A stretch of 64,000 bases of DNA from Drosophila pseudoobscura (lineage: Eukaryota; Arthropoda; Insecta; Diptera; Drosophilidae), in contig NC_046683.1 of the NCBI RefSeq assembly GCF_009870125.1, positions 61,519,869 to 61,583,868 on the forward strand. Reading direction: 5' to 3'. Positions within the stretch are counted from its first letter, which is position 1. Every line of letters starts with the position of its first letter. Below are positions 44,558 through 54,099 of the stretch, piece after piece. The notes under the pieces were generated by a model. That model saw only the letters and a list, made by a program, of their open reading frames with translations, was not told where the DNA came from and did no database searches. The translations under genes were made by a program, and so were the position numbers.

Positions 44558-46713
44558 CTACACCCCACGCAGATCTCGGTGGCTGCTGCTGCTGGCCGTC
44601 TTGAAGCTGTGGCCGCCCGCGTACATGGGCACCATATGCTTCTTGTCCTTCCGCACCATGCTCTGAACCAGGCTGGCCGATGCGACTCCCTGCTCATCGT
44701 CGTCCTCCTCCACGAACTCCTCGAACTCATCTTCTAGCAATTCGGGAAAGACCACGGGACCCGCCTTCTCCGGCCGCTGGGGACGGTGCTTGGGACTTAG
44801 ACCTGCTTGTGGATGGAATGGCCTCAGCTTCTTTGGCTTACGCTGGAAGTAGCTGGAGTATTCGGGCCGCACGTACGTCTTGGACACGCCCTTGTACTTG
44901 TAGTGCTTCAGGCCGGGCGTGGTGTGCACCACCTTCTTCTGGTGGATGTGGTTGGAGATGGGCTCCGGGATGCTCGGGCGCGGCTTCGAGGGTGAGAAGC
45001 TAGTGTGCAGTGACTGCTGGGCCACCGAGGCCTTGTGAATATAGTTGTGGGGAACCTCCTTGGGCTTGTAGTAATCGTAGTACGGGTGCTGGTGCTGGTG
45101 GTGGGGCTGGGGCTGGGCCTGTGACTGGGGGGGACTGGTGGTGTAGTGTGGACGGTACTCCTTAGGCTCATTGACTATCACCGCCTTCCAGTCGCCCTCC
45201 TGTACCGCATAGCTGGGCTGCTGCAACTTCTTCGCGTAGTCACTCTCTAGCTTTTGGGAGTAATCATGCTCTAGCTTGTGGGCGTAATCATGTTCCAGCT
45301 TGTGGGCAGCGGCGATTTCTTTATAATAGTTGTCGCGGGCCTGCTGCAATCTATCCCGGATGCCTGGCTCCAGCTCCATGGGTACCTGCTTAATGCGGGC
45401 ATGGGGCTTGATCTCCACAAGGCTAGGGATCTTCGGGTGAGAGTGGGTGAGATCTTCTATGGGCCGCTTCTGTTGCTTGATGTCCGAGCTAAGAACGATG
45501 TGCTCCTGGTCCTTGCTATAGTGATTGATCTTCGACTGGCTGGTGTCATCGTTCACCTGGTTGCTGCCCTCCGGCGTCTCCTCGGTAATGGGATGTGAAT
45601 TGGCACCCACCGTCTTGACAATTGCATTGAAGCCCTTTTTGGCATCGGCCGTGTAGTGAACGGTGCGTATGGAGCCATCTGGTTCGAGGATGCTGTAGTG
45701 TCCCTTCACACCGTCACGATCCCGGGACTCCCACTGGGACTTTACATCGCCCGTGTGCAAATCCTTGACCCCATAGCTGAACGCATACCCCGGATGTTCC
45801 TGAAAGAGAGGGAAAGAGAAAGAAATTTCTGATTAGCAATCGTTTCCAAAACGCACTGAAGAAACGCCCTTAAGAAACGCTTGCGTCTCAAGAAATGCTC
45901 CCATGGCCCAAAACCGCACCTCAAAATTGTACACACACTTTTTTGCTAAGCCCCAATGGGGCTATGTCAAAGTTTTCTTGACAAAAAAAGAAAAAATTCC
46001 AAATAAAAAATGAAACAAATGCAGCTTTTTTGTGTCAAGGCAAAAATCGGCGCTGTGCACAGTTTGAGAGCCACTGAAAAGAAGCATTGGGTTGGGTTGA
46101 GGCTTTTGGGCGGTTGGGGATTGGGTGTTCTTTTGATCTAAAGCCGCCTTTGAAGGCAAGGCGTATTAATTAAGTATTTAGTTGGGCCTTAACCCTAGTA
46201 AGGCTTTGCAACGCATTCGAAATCAATATCAGAGAAAGACTAAGTACCCGTCTTTCAGTGGGATGTTTCCGCTGATATTTATAGAAAAAGTCAAAATTTG
46301 AATACAAATTGTAATCATATCAGTGCGCTAATTACTGTGTCTAAGCGCAAGTGGCTTTCAAAGAATCTTAAATGACATTTTAGATTGTTATTTATGGGCA
46401 GCTCACCACGCATTAACCCCATAAAGCCAGCAACTAAATAACCAAAAAATTTACATAAATTCAATTAATATAAAAATGTAGAGCATTCGTTGTCATTTCG
46501 GACAAGTCGCTGTGTGTTTCTCTCTGAGTGTGTCTCTCTGTGTTTTCCCCTTCTTTTTTGGCACCTTTTGGTTTTTAAGGCAAATTGCAAAAGTTTTTCG
46601 CATGCTTTGGCGCTGGCTTCAATTAAGCGCAGACGTCCATAAATGGCCACGCACAAAACGCACACAAATGCAGCGCGCGGTTTCTACCGCTGGTGGTGCC
46701 TGCTGGTCGCTGG

Positions 46714-46745
<32 letters not shown>

Positions 46746-49716
46746 TTGCTGCTGTTGCTGCTGCTGCTGCAGTTGTTCGCTGCCTATCAATTTTAACTCT
46801 CTGGCCGCTGTCGCTGTCCGGACAAAACAAATGATTACAAGCGAGTGTAACCTGAGCAGTCAGTCAGCTGTATATACGCATAGATACTATATATGTATAG
46901 ATATATATATATATATAACGTTTTTAATAAGAGTTGCATAAGTCAGAGCAGCGGGGCCACCCAGGAGATCATTGAGAGTAGCCCGCACTGTAGTCCCACT
47001 CCCCAGTTGGTGGTCAATTGCCCGTTTTATGTGCGCGATTTTGTGGGTGCGTGTGAACTCTAACTCATAAATTTATGAAATATATGTATATATGGGTGAG
47101 CAATTTATGATTTGTCCGACTGGGCGTATGCGCAATATCGCTCCACAATTACATGCAAATTACGCACACGCAGCGTTGTCAACATTTTGACAACAAATCG
47201 CACGACAGATCGTGGGAGCAACAGGTAACAGGCAAATCAAAAATAAATTTCTGACAATCCCGACAGTTCCAAAGGCGTTTACCCCATCGACGGGACAGAC
47301 AGACAGCATGGAAAACATTTTAGCATTTTTTGTTGAAAACGAAAACGCACCTTGTCACAGCCTGAACAGTTACAAAAGAAAAGAATTCAATCTTGCCACG
47401 GGGCCTCCTTTCGCTTCGGTGCTGGGACGGAGATCGAGATCGTAGGTGCAGCAGGCCTTATATGGCGCCCCCGGGCTGTCGAATCGACCGATCGTGTGTG
47501 CACGCAAAACGCATTTTCGGCTACCGCCCCACCTGTCCTCTGTCCCTCCCGAGAAAAGACAATACAGTCGGGGGCCAGGCCGGCCAACAAGTTGATTTAT
47601 GTGGGCGGCATCGAGAGAGATATTGAACATTTCGTACGAGTGTAGTCGCATGGAACAACATTCACTTTCAATGGCGGAAAATGCGTTTTCCATGATCCAA
47701 AGATTATCAAAGGTATTTATGGATCGCTTTTGATGTATTAATCGCTGCCTGAGTTTGTTCGTCCGGTCCATTTTCCGATAGATTGATCAAATATTTAATT
47801 AACTGTGAGCTGTCATGATTTATTTGATTAAAAAGTCGTTAGGCGATCATTTCTGTTGATTGATAGAGCGGAATGAAGCAAATATTTAGGAAAGTACGAT
47901 TTAAAAATACTTGTACGATTTATGGGAATGGCAATTGGGTAGTTTTTTTTTTGGTTTACCTTCAGTTTAAAAACTTGAATTGGGGACGTATGGTAATTCT
48001 CTCCGTATTTCTCGTAAATAGCTTCCCACAGTCAAAGTAAAATTATTAATTTTTTGCACTCTTCTTCCGATTTTCACCCATAGTACCTCTGGACATGAAT
48101 AGATATTCAGTGTGCTCAATCGATACACATACACAATATTTCCTTGGGGGCTGCTGTGCTGCGGTTTACTTACATATTGCGGGGCATACTCCATGGTTTC
48201 ATCATCGTCGTCGGCTACCACAACAGGTGCCCCGCCCCGAATTGCGTCCACGGGAGCAGGACGTGTCCCCAGGCAGGCCAGGGCCAGCAGCAGGAGGAGG
48301 GCCCGCAGCAGGGGTGGCAGGTGGCTTGTTATCTGCAAAAAGGCATTTAAGCGAAATATGAATGCGTTTTTATCAGTCGAGCGCTTAATAAACGAAGCGA
48401 TAAAACGAGTTAAGCAAACACACCAAACAGTTAATAAATTGCCTACAAAATTATTACGCGAGCTTGTCCCGGCACGGCACGGCCCGGCCCGGCCCGGCCC
48501 AGCCCAAAAGAAAATCTAAGGGGGAAACGGGGAGCAGCCAAAAAAAAGGAGGCACAAAAATTAATTGGACAACGAACGGAACGGATCGGAGCCCCCAGTC
48601 GAAGCAGCAGTCCCAGAGAAACCACATCCCAGAGCATGTCATACAGCGTTGTGACAGTTGTCAAATGGTAATGGCAAAATACACCTTGCTGTCCAAAATT
48701 AGGCAGACAGATAGACACCAAGGCACATTTGTACCGCGCATATGACAGCAAATGCCTGTCTGGGGCCCCGGTGAAAAACTTTTGGAGATTGATGGCTTTG
48801 CTTAAGACCAGTAGCCCCGCTCTGCTCTGATCTGCTCCGTTCCGTACCAGTACCAGTACCGTATCGTTCCGAGCCTCTCCGGACCGTCCCTCTTAGACAG
48901 TTGGACAGTGGTCCAGTCTCGATTTCGAGATGGAAACGGGTCTGGCAGGATGGCGACCATTTGCACCGTACAATTCAATTTTCCCAATTCCAATTGCAAT
49001 TGCCTTGCCTTGCCTTGCATTTTTTTTTCTCTTTTGCAAATTGCAAAATATTTTTTTGGACATTTTCGATTTGATTTGATTTGATTTTCGGTTGCGAGAG
49101 CAGTCATCGATCGGATCGCCCCGGTCTCGATTGGCATGTGTCTCGCTCTGCTCTGTTTCAGGGGGAGTTGATTGGAGATTTTGCCTCTGACTCGGTTTAA
49201 TTAGCACACTGAGAGAGCCCCCCAGACAAGTGCTTATACGTTGGGAATGGCATGTCGAGTATTTCGATTAAAATGCGGATTTACAAATGATGTGGAATCC
49301 GTTTTGGCATAGCAAAACGACCGAAAACCATGAAAGTCCCATAGTCTCTTTTTGGTTCAAGCCAGGAACATGCCACATCCTCTAAATGAAGGTTGAGTCT
49401 TCATTCATCAATATAAAAATTTAAAAATATTTTAAAAATTTCAAACTAATTCCCAAATTGTTCTTATATTTGTTGTTTCACTTCTGTTCTGGGAAATGTT
49501 TCATTATACTGCTAATGGCTTTTTCTTTGCATTATTGTTTTTTATTTGTATGCATTTGCATTCGTGGACATTTGCACGACTTTCACTCAAAAGTGAAAGT
49601 TTTCGTTTGCTTAACTTTCGCTTAACGAAAAAAAAAGGTCAACAAATATTATTGTTTAACAGCAATGCAACCATTTCTTAAAATATTGTTTAACCCACAC
49701 TTACATAAAGTTTCAT
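44558..49716 (-). CDS. Cpr76Bc: Cpr76Bc, RR-2 cuticle protein
   Basis: Three coding exons: 49705-49716 (ATG AAA CTT TAT), 48174-48332 and 44558-45799; 1413 nt, 470 residues. The short first exon gives [20 protein letters not shown], a signal peptide ending near APVDA. An acidic stretch ([13 protein letters not shown]) precedes the RR-2 domain split by intron 2: [20 protein letters not shown], then [17 protein letters not shown] and [15 protein letters not shown]. The remaining 340 residues are low-complexity, His/Lys/Pro-rich, with an eight-residue repeat (AHKLEHDY twice, SQKLESDY) near 45230-45305 and an acidic patch near the end. Secreted cuticle component that binds chitin. The D. melanogaster protein is shorter (about 424 residues by memory). 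The two introns are long (1372 and 2374 nt) and probably hold regulatory DNA. Confidence 0.9.
45800..48173 (-). other. Cpr76Bc intron 2
   Basis: A 2374-nt intron splitting the RR-2 domain. It contains a CTG run (46711-46770) and a TATA-like sequence on the minus strand near 47460, but no gene I can support. Confidence 0.7.
46711..46770. repeat. (CTG)n run with TTG interruptions
   Basis: About 20 CTG/TTG triplets inside the Cpr76Bc intron, open in three plus-strand phases as poly-Leu, poly-Cys or poly-Ala. No gene. Confidence 0.9.
48333..49704 (-). other. Cpr76Bc intron 1
   Basis: A 1372-nt intron between the four-codon first exon and the signal-peptide exon. Contains GCCCG-type pentamers near 48480-48500. 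Donor GTAAGT at 49704; acceptor TGCAG ending at 48333. Confidence 0.75.
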
Positions 49717-49900
49717 TTTACTCAACAATTTCCTCAATTTGTATATTATTTTAGAAAACACTTGCACAAAACACTGGGTGTTTAAAAACGCTAGGAAAAC
49801 GCGCTGCAGTCGCTCCACTGCTGTGGCTGCTGCTGTTCCTCGTCGTGGTCTCAATGTCAAGGACAAAACCGTAATTAAAGCGTTTGCGCGGCATTGCAAA

Positions 49901-49912
49901 AGTATTTATAGA
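49901..49912 (-). promoter_or_regulatory. Cpr76Bc TATA box
   Basis: TCTATAAATACT on the minus strand, about 190 nt upstream of the ATG at 49716. The expected start of transcription is near 49870. Confidence 0.6.
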
Positions 49913-50798
49913 TGGAGACGAAGTCAGGACCGGCACAAAATCTTCGGTTTCGTTTTCCCGGCGACACGATTTTCCGGCTTCACCGGTTCCACTTCCAACC
50001 TGCCACAGACAGACGCGCAACCAACTGCGATGAGCCGCAGCGGCAACCGAAGCCGCATCCACAGCAGCTGCAGATGCTGCTGGTGGTGTGGGTCGGCTTT
50101 GTCGCTTCCTAAGCCCAGTCTAATTGACAATTATATGAAGCTCTCTGAGGCTCTCCGCACGGAAACCCGTTTCGCTATCACCGCTAGCTCCCTGACTGGA
50201 CGGCCGCCCGGCTTCCATTTCATTTCATTCCGTGCCACACCACACCAATTTTGGCCATCTCAACTTTTGGTTTCAGCCGCAAGTAAAAGTCGCCGTTGCT
50301 GTGGCTGTGGCTGTTGCCGTTGCCGTTACCACGTTGTCGTCGTCAACGCTTCGCTGCAGCTGTCTAATGGCATTATAAAATTTATATCTGCCAGCATTAC
50401 GTTTCGACTTTACATAAATTAATGGCGATTTGCTCTGCGAATGTGTCTCTGCTCTGCCTGTTAATCCTAGTTATCCGTATTAAAATCAAGTCGGATCGAC
50501 TATAACATAGCATTTGATCAATGGTGGGGGCTTTGCCAAAGCATGGGGAAATTTTCCCAGGGGGACTAAAACATGGCCGGATTATTGGCTTATCATGGAG
50601 AGATTTCCTTAAGATTTTGGTATTTAAAGTCATTTTCTGATAGTTTGGAATGCCATTTTTCTGGTCCAACTGTATGTTTCGATTATTAAAAGATTTGCTT
50701 ACATATGTATGTATATATAAAAATACTGTGTTTAAAAAAAGACTTGTTCTTGGTCAGATAAATATGTTTCGTATTTCGTTCTCGTATCGGGACGGCAA
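49913..50798. other. Spacer, Cpr76Bc to Cpr76Bb
   Basis: About 0.9 kb with no gene supported. It includes the Cpr76Bc upstream region and the Cpr76Bb 3'UTR. Confidence 0.55.
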
Positions 50799-51395
50799 TC
50801 AGTGCAGTTGCTTCACGCTCACATAGCTGCTGGCATGGCCGTGTCCGCCGTGTCCATAGCCGCCGTAATGCGCCACATCATGGCCGTAGCCGTAGTCCGC
50901 TCCATAGATGTCGCCGTGTCCGTAGCCCTTCTGGTACACCTGAGGATGATGTGCGTGGCCCAGCTTCTTGACAACTGCGTTGAAGCCATTGTGATCGTCG
51001 GCTGTGTACTCCACCACGCGGGTGGTGCCATCGGCCTCCTTCAAGGAGTAGCTGCCCTTGACCTTGTCGCCATCGCGCGTCTCCCACTGGCTCTTCTGGT
51101 CGCCGGTGTGGGCATCCTTGACCCCATAGTCGAACTGATATTTCGGATAGTGATGCGGCTCGTGTTTTTCGTATCCGGAATACCCATGGCTGGGATATCC
51201 ATGCCCGTAGACACCTCCATACGCACTGGTCAGGTCGTGATCGTAGCCATAGCCGTAGCCGTATCCAGAACCCTTGTGCACCGGCCCCTCGTGCTTGGTC
51301 AGCACACTGTAGCTGGTCGCGTGTCCTCCATGGGGAGCTGCTAGACTTCCAGCCACAAACAGGCCCACCAACAGACCACAGCAGAAATAATTCAT
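50799..51395 (-). CDS. Cpr76Bb: Cpr76Bb, RR-2 cuticle protein
   Basis: One uninterrupted exon of 198 residues, the same length I recall for D. melanogaster Cpr76Bb. The start [20 protein letters not shown] is a signal peptide with likely cleavage after LAA. A Gly/Tyr/His region follows ([11 protein letters not shown]), then the RR-2 domain: [57 protein letters not shown]. The tail is again Gly/Tyr/His-rich. RR-2 proteins bind chitin in stiff cuticle. A TATA box lies about 66 nt upstream of the ATG. It is divergently arranged with Cpr76Ba, with about 1.26 kb between the two start codons. Confidence 0.93.
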   Translation of the reverse strand: MNYFCCGLLVGLFVAGSLAAPHGGHATSYSVLTKHEGPVHKGSGYGYGYGYDHDLTSAYGGVYGHGYPSHGYSGYEKHEPHHYPKYQFDYGVKDAHTGDQKSQWETRDGDKVKGSYSLKEADGTTRVVEYTADDHNGFNAVVKKLGHAHHPQVYQKGYGHGDIYGADYGYGHDVAHYGGYGHGGHGHASSYVSVKQLH

Positions 51396-51460
51396 TTTGA
51401 TCGTTGTTTGTCGATGGAACCTTTGATGAGGTCTGCTGGTTCTTGGTGGGCCCTCTGCTG

Positions 51461-51470
51461 GTTTTTATAG
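51461..51470 (-). promoter_or_regulatory. Cpr76Bb TATA box
   Basis: CTATAAAAAC on the minus strand; transcription expected near 51435, leaving a 5'UTR of about 40 nt. Confidence 0.65.
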
Positions 51471-52550
51471 CCCCATGCTCTGGTCAGAAACCATTGGAAA
51501 CCATCGGGTGGTCATACTCTTGGCTAAGCCATTCACCATTCGTGTTGGCAAATTTATTAATTACTTTGCTAATTCATAATTACTATTATTGTTTTTGGCT
51601 ATTGAGTACTATAGAAAATCTAATAAATTGCATATTAGAGTAGAGCCGTTTCTAATAAATTTAAGTTGAAAAGAACTGTCAGAAGCAAATATGTTCGTTA
51701 CTGTTGGATTCATTTTCCGTAGTAATACATATACCAATTCTAGCTATAGGATGAATCAATTTAAAGACAATTATGATTAGATTTTGATATTAAAATACGT
51801 TCTATATTTGGTTCTCACAGATACCTTCTAACAGACAGTATGTACACTCATTCGAGTGTTGATTCCGATCAGGAATTAACAGGAGTACATGGAATTCTAG
51901 AAGTTCTAAGAAAACGATCCCATTCCAAAATGTGGTAACTATGACCCTCGCATAGTCATTGTTAATTATAAATATTTAGAAAACATTAACCACCATTTAC
52001 TACGTTAACGCCAATTCGGAAGCATTGGACCCCCCAGACCGATCCACCGACTGCTCTACTCGATTGTCGGCCAGTCCGCCCTTCTCTGCCACACACCCTC
52101 CCCCCCGGTCGGTTGGCTGTCTCAAGGTCATGCGGAGTGAAGTTGATGTGGCAGCAGCAGTCGCAGTCGCAGCCACAGCCGCAGCAGCAACCAAAGAAAC
52201 GCAACGAGGCGAGGCGAGGTGAGGCCTGGCTTAATACTAATTTGAAAGCGGGCCACACTTGTTGATTGATTTCTAGGCAGCAACAAAAACAAAAACAACA
52301 ACAACAACAAACATTGCGTTTTTTTATAGTTGGGCGATGTTCACGCCCCGTTTATGGTTGTTGTTGCTGAATGAGCCACATTTAATTTGCCAATCGCCCA
52401 GATTATGAATACGAATGAGGAAAAATGAAAATTTGCACAAATATTCGAGGCATTTTTCGAACCAATTTTTTCGGGGCTCTTACTTTTTTCTAGCCTATTT
52501 AGCCTCGAGAGTAAAATGTAATTAATCGACGGATAGAATGGGCCAAACTA
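51471..52550. promoter_or_regulatory. Shared upstream region of Cpr76Bb and Cpr76Ba
   Basis: About 1.1 kb between two divergent TATA boxes, likely to hold shared control elements. Contains GTCGCA/CAGCAG-type repeats near 52152-52190 and an A-rich CAA run near 52280-52312. No gene supported. Confidence 0.45.
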
Positions 52551-52560
52551 AGTATAAAAG
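52551..52560 (+). promoter_or_regulatory. Cpr76Ba TATA box
   Basis: AGTATAAAAG, with an initiator-like TCACAGTT near 52583. The resulting 5'UTR is about 70 nt. Confidence 0.65.
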
Positions 52561-52654
52561 CATTGGGCAGTGTATGTTGGGCATCACAGTTCCAATTGCG
52601 ATCTGGGCCAAGCAAGTCAGTGAATCAGTCAAAAGAAATCAGGACATCGAAAAT

Positions 52655-53299
52655 ATGGCTCAAAAGCTAACGATCCTCTGCTGTGCCCTGCTGGGAATAA
52701 CCGCTGCCAGCTATATTCCCCATGGCGGCTATGAGCACGGCCATGCAGTTGGTTACAGTATTCAGACGCACCATGAGGCGCCCAAGAAGAAGTGGGACGA
52801 TCATCAGGAGCACCATCAATGGGCGCCGGCTCCACAGCACAGCCACCACTGGGAGGCAGCTCCTCAGCACAGCCAGCACCAATGGGCAGTTCCGCAGGCG
52901 CACCATCAGTGGGACGCAGCAGAGCCACAGGAGCACCAGAAATGGACATCCCACCACGCGGAGGAGCCAAAGCACCATCCAAAGTACCAATTCGATTATG
53001 GAGTCAAGGACACCAAGACCGGAGATATCAAGCAGCAGTGGGAGACCCGCGATGGTGACAAGGTCAAGGGAGGTTACACCATGAAGGAAGCCGATGGCCG
53101 CACCCGCGTCGTCGAGTACACGGCCGATGCCCACAACGGATTCCAGGCCACAGTCAAGCACCTTGGCCATGCCGACCATTTCGAGCACAAGCAGCAGGAT
53201 CATGGCTATGCCCACGGACATGGTCATGCTACCAGCTATGTTGATGTCAAGCAGGACACCAGCAGCAAGTGGCAGGACAAGAGCAGCAAGTGGTGGTAA
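52655..53299 (+). CDS. Cpr76Ba: Cpr76Ba, His/Trp-rich RR-2 cuticle protein
   Basis: A single-exon gene of 214 residues. The frame stays open to 52538 upstream, but [20 protein letters not shown] is the signal peptide and the TATA box at 52551 makes the upstream Met impossible. A spacer of His/Gln/Trp/Ala repeats ([30 protein letters not shown]) lies between the signal and the RR-2 domain: [59 protein letters not shown]. The C-terminus ends [11 protein letters not shown]. Histidines can take part in quinone cross-linking of cuticle, so the spacer may matter in sclerotisation (inference). Slightly longer than the D. melanogaster protein (about 204 residues by memory). Confidence 0.92.
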   Translation: MAQKLTILCCALLGITAASYIPHGGYEHGHAVGYSIQTHHEAPKKKWDDHQEHHQWAPAPQHSHHWEAAPQHSQHQWAVPQAHHQWDAAEPQEHQKWTSHHAEEPKHHPKYQFDYGVKDTKTGDIKQQWETRDGDKVKGGYTMKEADGRTRVVEYTADAHNGFQATVKHLGHADHFEHKQQDHGYAHGHGHATSYVDVKQDTSSKWQDKSSKWW

Positions 53300-53391
53300 C
53301 TGGTAGCAGAACTGACTGAGCAAAGCGAAAGAACTGATGATTCCGACTAACAAATTATTGTAAATATTGACAAAATTATGAACTTTAGTTA

Positions 53392-53397
53392 AATAAA
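53392..53397 (+). terminator. Cpr76Ba poly(A) signal
   Basis: AATAAA 93 nt after the stop codon. Confidence 0.75.
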
Positions 53398-53798
53398 TAG
53401 AAGCAAAGTGCAGAAAGTGCGATAAAATATGAGAAGGTTGTATATCTTTACCCATCGACTGTGTGTTTTGGAATTTTTAGCAGTCATACGCTACAAATAG
53501 AATATCTTCTTTTTTTCTAAATAAAAGAGAAGCTTGGCACAGTAGGTTTTGCAGCATTTGGTAAATTTTCGAAAAGTTTCTTGCGCTTGCATTTGGAAAT
53601 GTAATGTAATTTAAATGTAACTGTAGAAATTATCTACATTTCGCTGGCGCGGTGCAGCGCTCGCTATTGGAACTATATATTTTACATGCAATTTTCTACA
53701 CATGAACTGCTTGCTTGCACTCTGTCGCTTTTGTTTTAAAGCAGTTGAAAGCAGTTCAAATTTGAAAACTTCCGCCAAGCATAGAATTTTAATTATTG

Positions 53799-54094
53799 TT
53801 ATTTAACAGCAGCGGATTCCGCGTCCGATTGCCACTGCTGCAGGATGGGCTGGGCCAAATGGTGGCGATCCACCTACTGACGGATGCGCCTGTAGGGAAG
53901 ACCTATGGAGGCATACACGGAACCCTCCCACTTGGCAGTGAACTCGTTGAGCACATAGGGACGTCGGCGATGGATGGTCCACTTCTCCTTCAGGATGGTG
54001 AGCTCACTTAGCAAGGAGTCGTAGATCTGCCCTTGCTTGGACTGGTGCTCCAATTGGTTATCGATCTATGTGCTGCGTCTAGGAACTGCAGCAT
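53799..54094 (-). pseudogene. Broken coding fragment of unknown origin
   Basis: On the minus strand the sequence reads like protein: MLQFLDAAHRSI, then after a one-base frame change DNQLEHQSKQGQIYDSLLSE, LTILKEKWTIHRRRPYVLNE, FTAKWEGSVYASIGLPYRRI, RQ, an in-frame TAG (near 53873), then VDRHHLAQPILQQWQSDAES and a TAA at 53799-53801. The composition is clearly unlike the surrounding noncoding DNA, with long charged and hydrophobic stretches. One frameshift and one stop suggest a decayed gene or retrocopy; alternatively there could be a small real gene with an unusual structure. I do not recognise the parent. Confidence 0.5.
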
Positions 54095-54099
54095 CTTGC

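Noticed and set aside
47450-47475. Minus-strand TATA-like CATATAAGG in a Cpr76Bc intron
   Set aside because: No coding exon or signal peptide follows within reach; kept only as an intron note.
49739-50422. 227-codon plus-strand frame near the Cpr76Bc promoter
   Set aside because: Overlaps the TATA box and 5'UTR of Cpr76Bc; no domain and low-complexity Cys/Arg runs.
50802-51344. 180-codon plus-strand frame opposite Cpr76Bb
   Set aside because: Shadow of the Cpr76Bb exon.
52667-53455. 262-codon minus-strand frame opposite Cpr76Ba
   Set aside because: Antisense shadow of a coding exon with strong codon bias; hydrophobic repeats arise from the complement of His/Gln codons.
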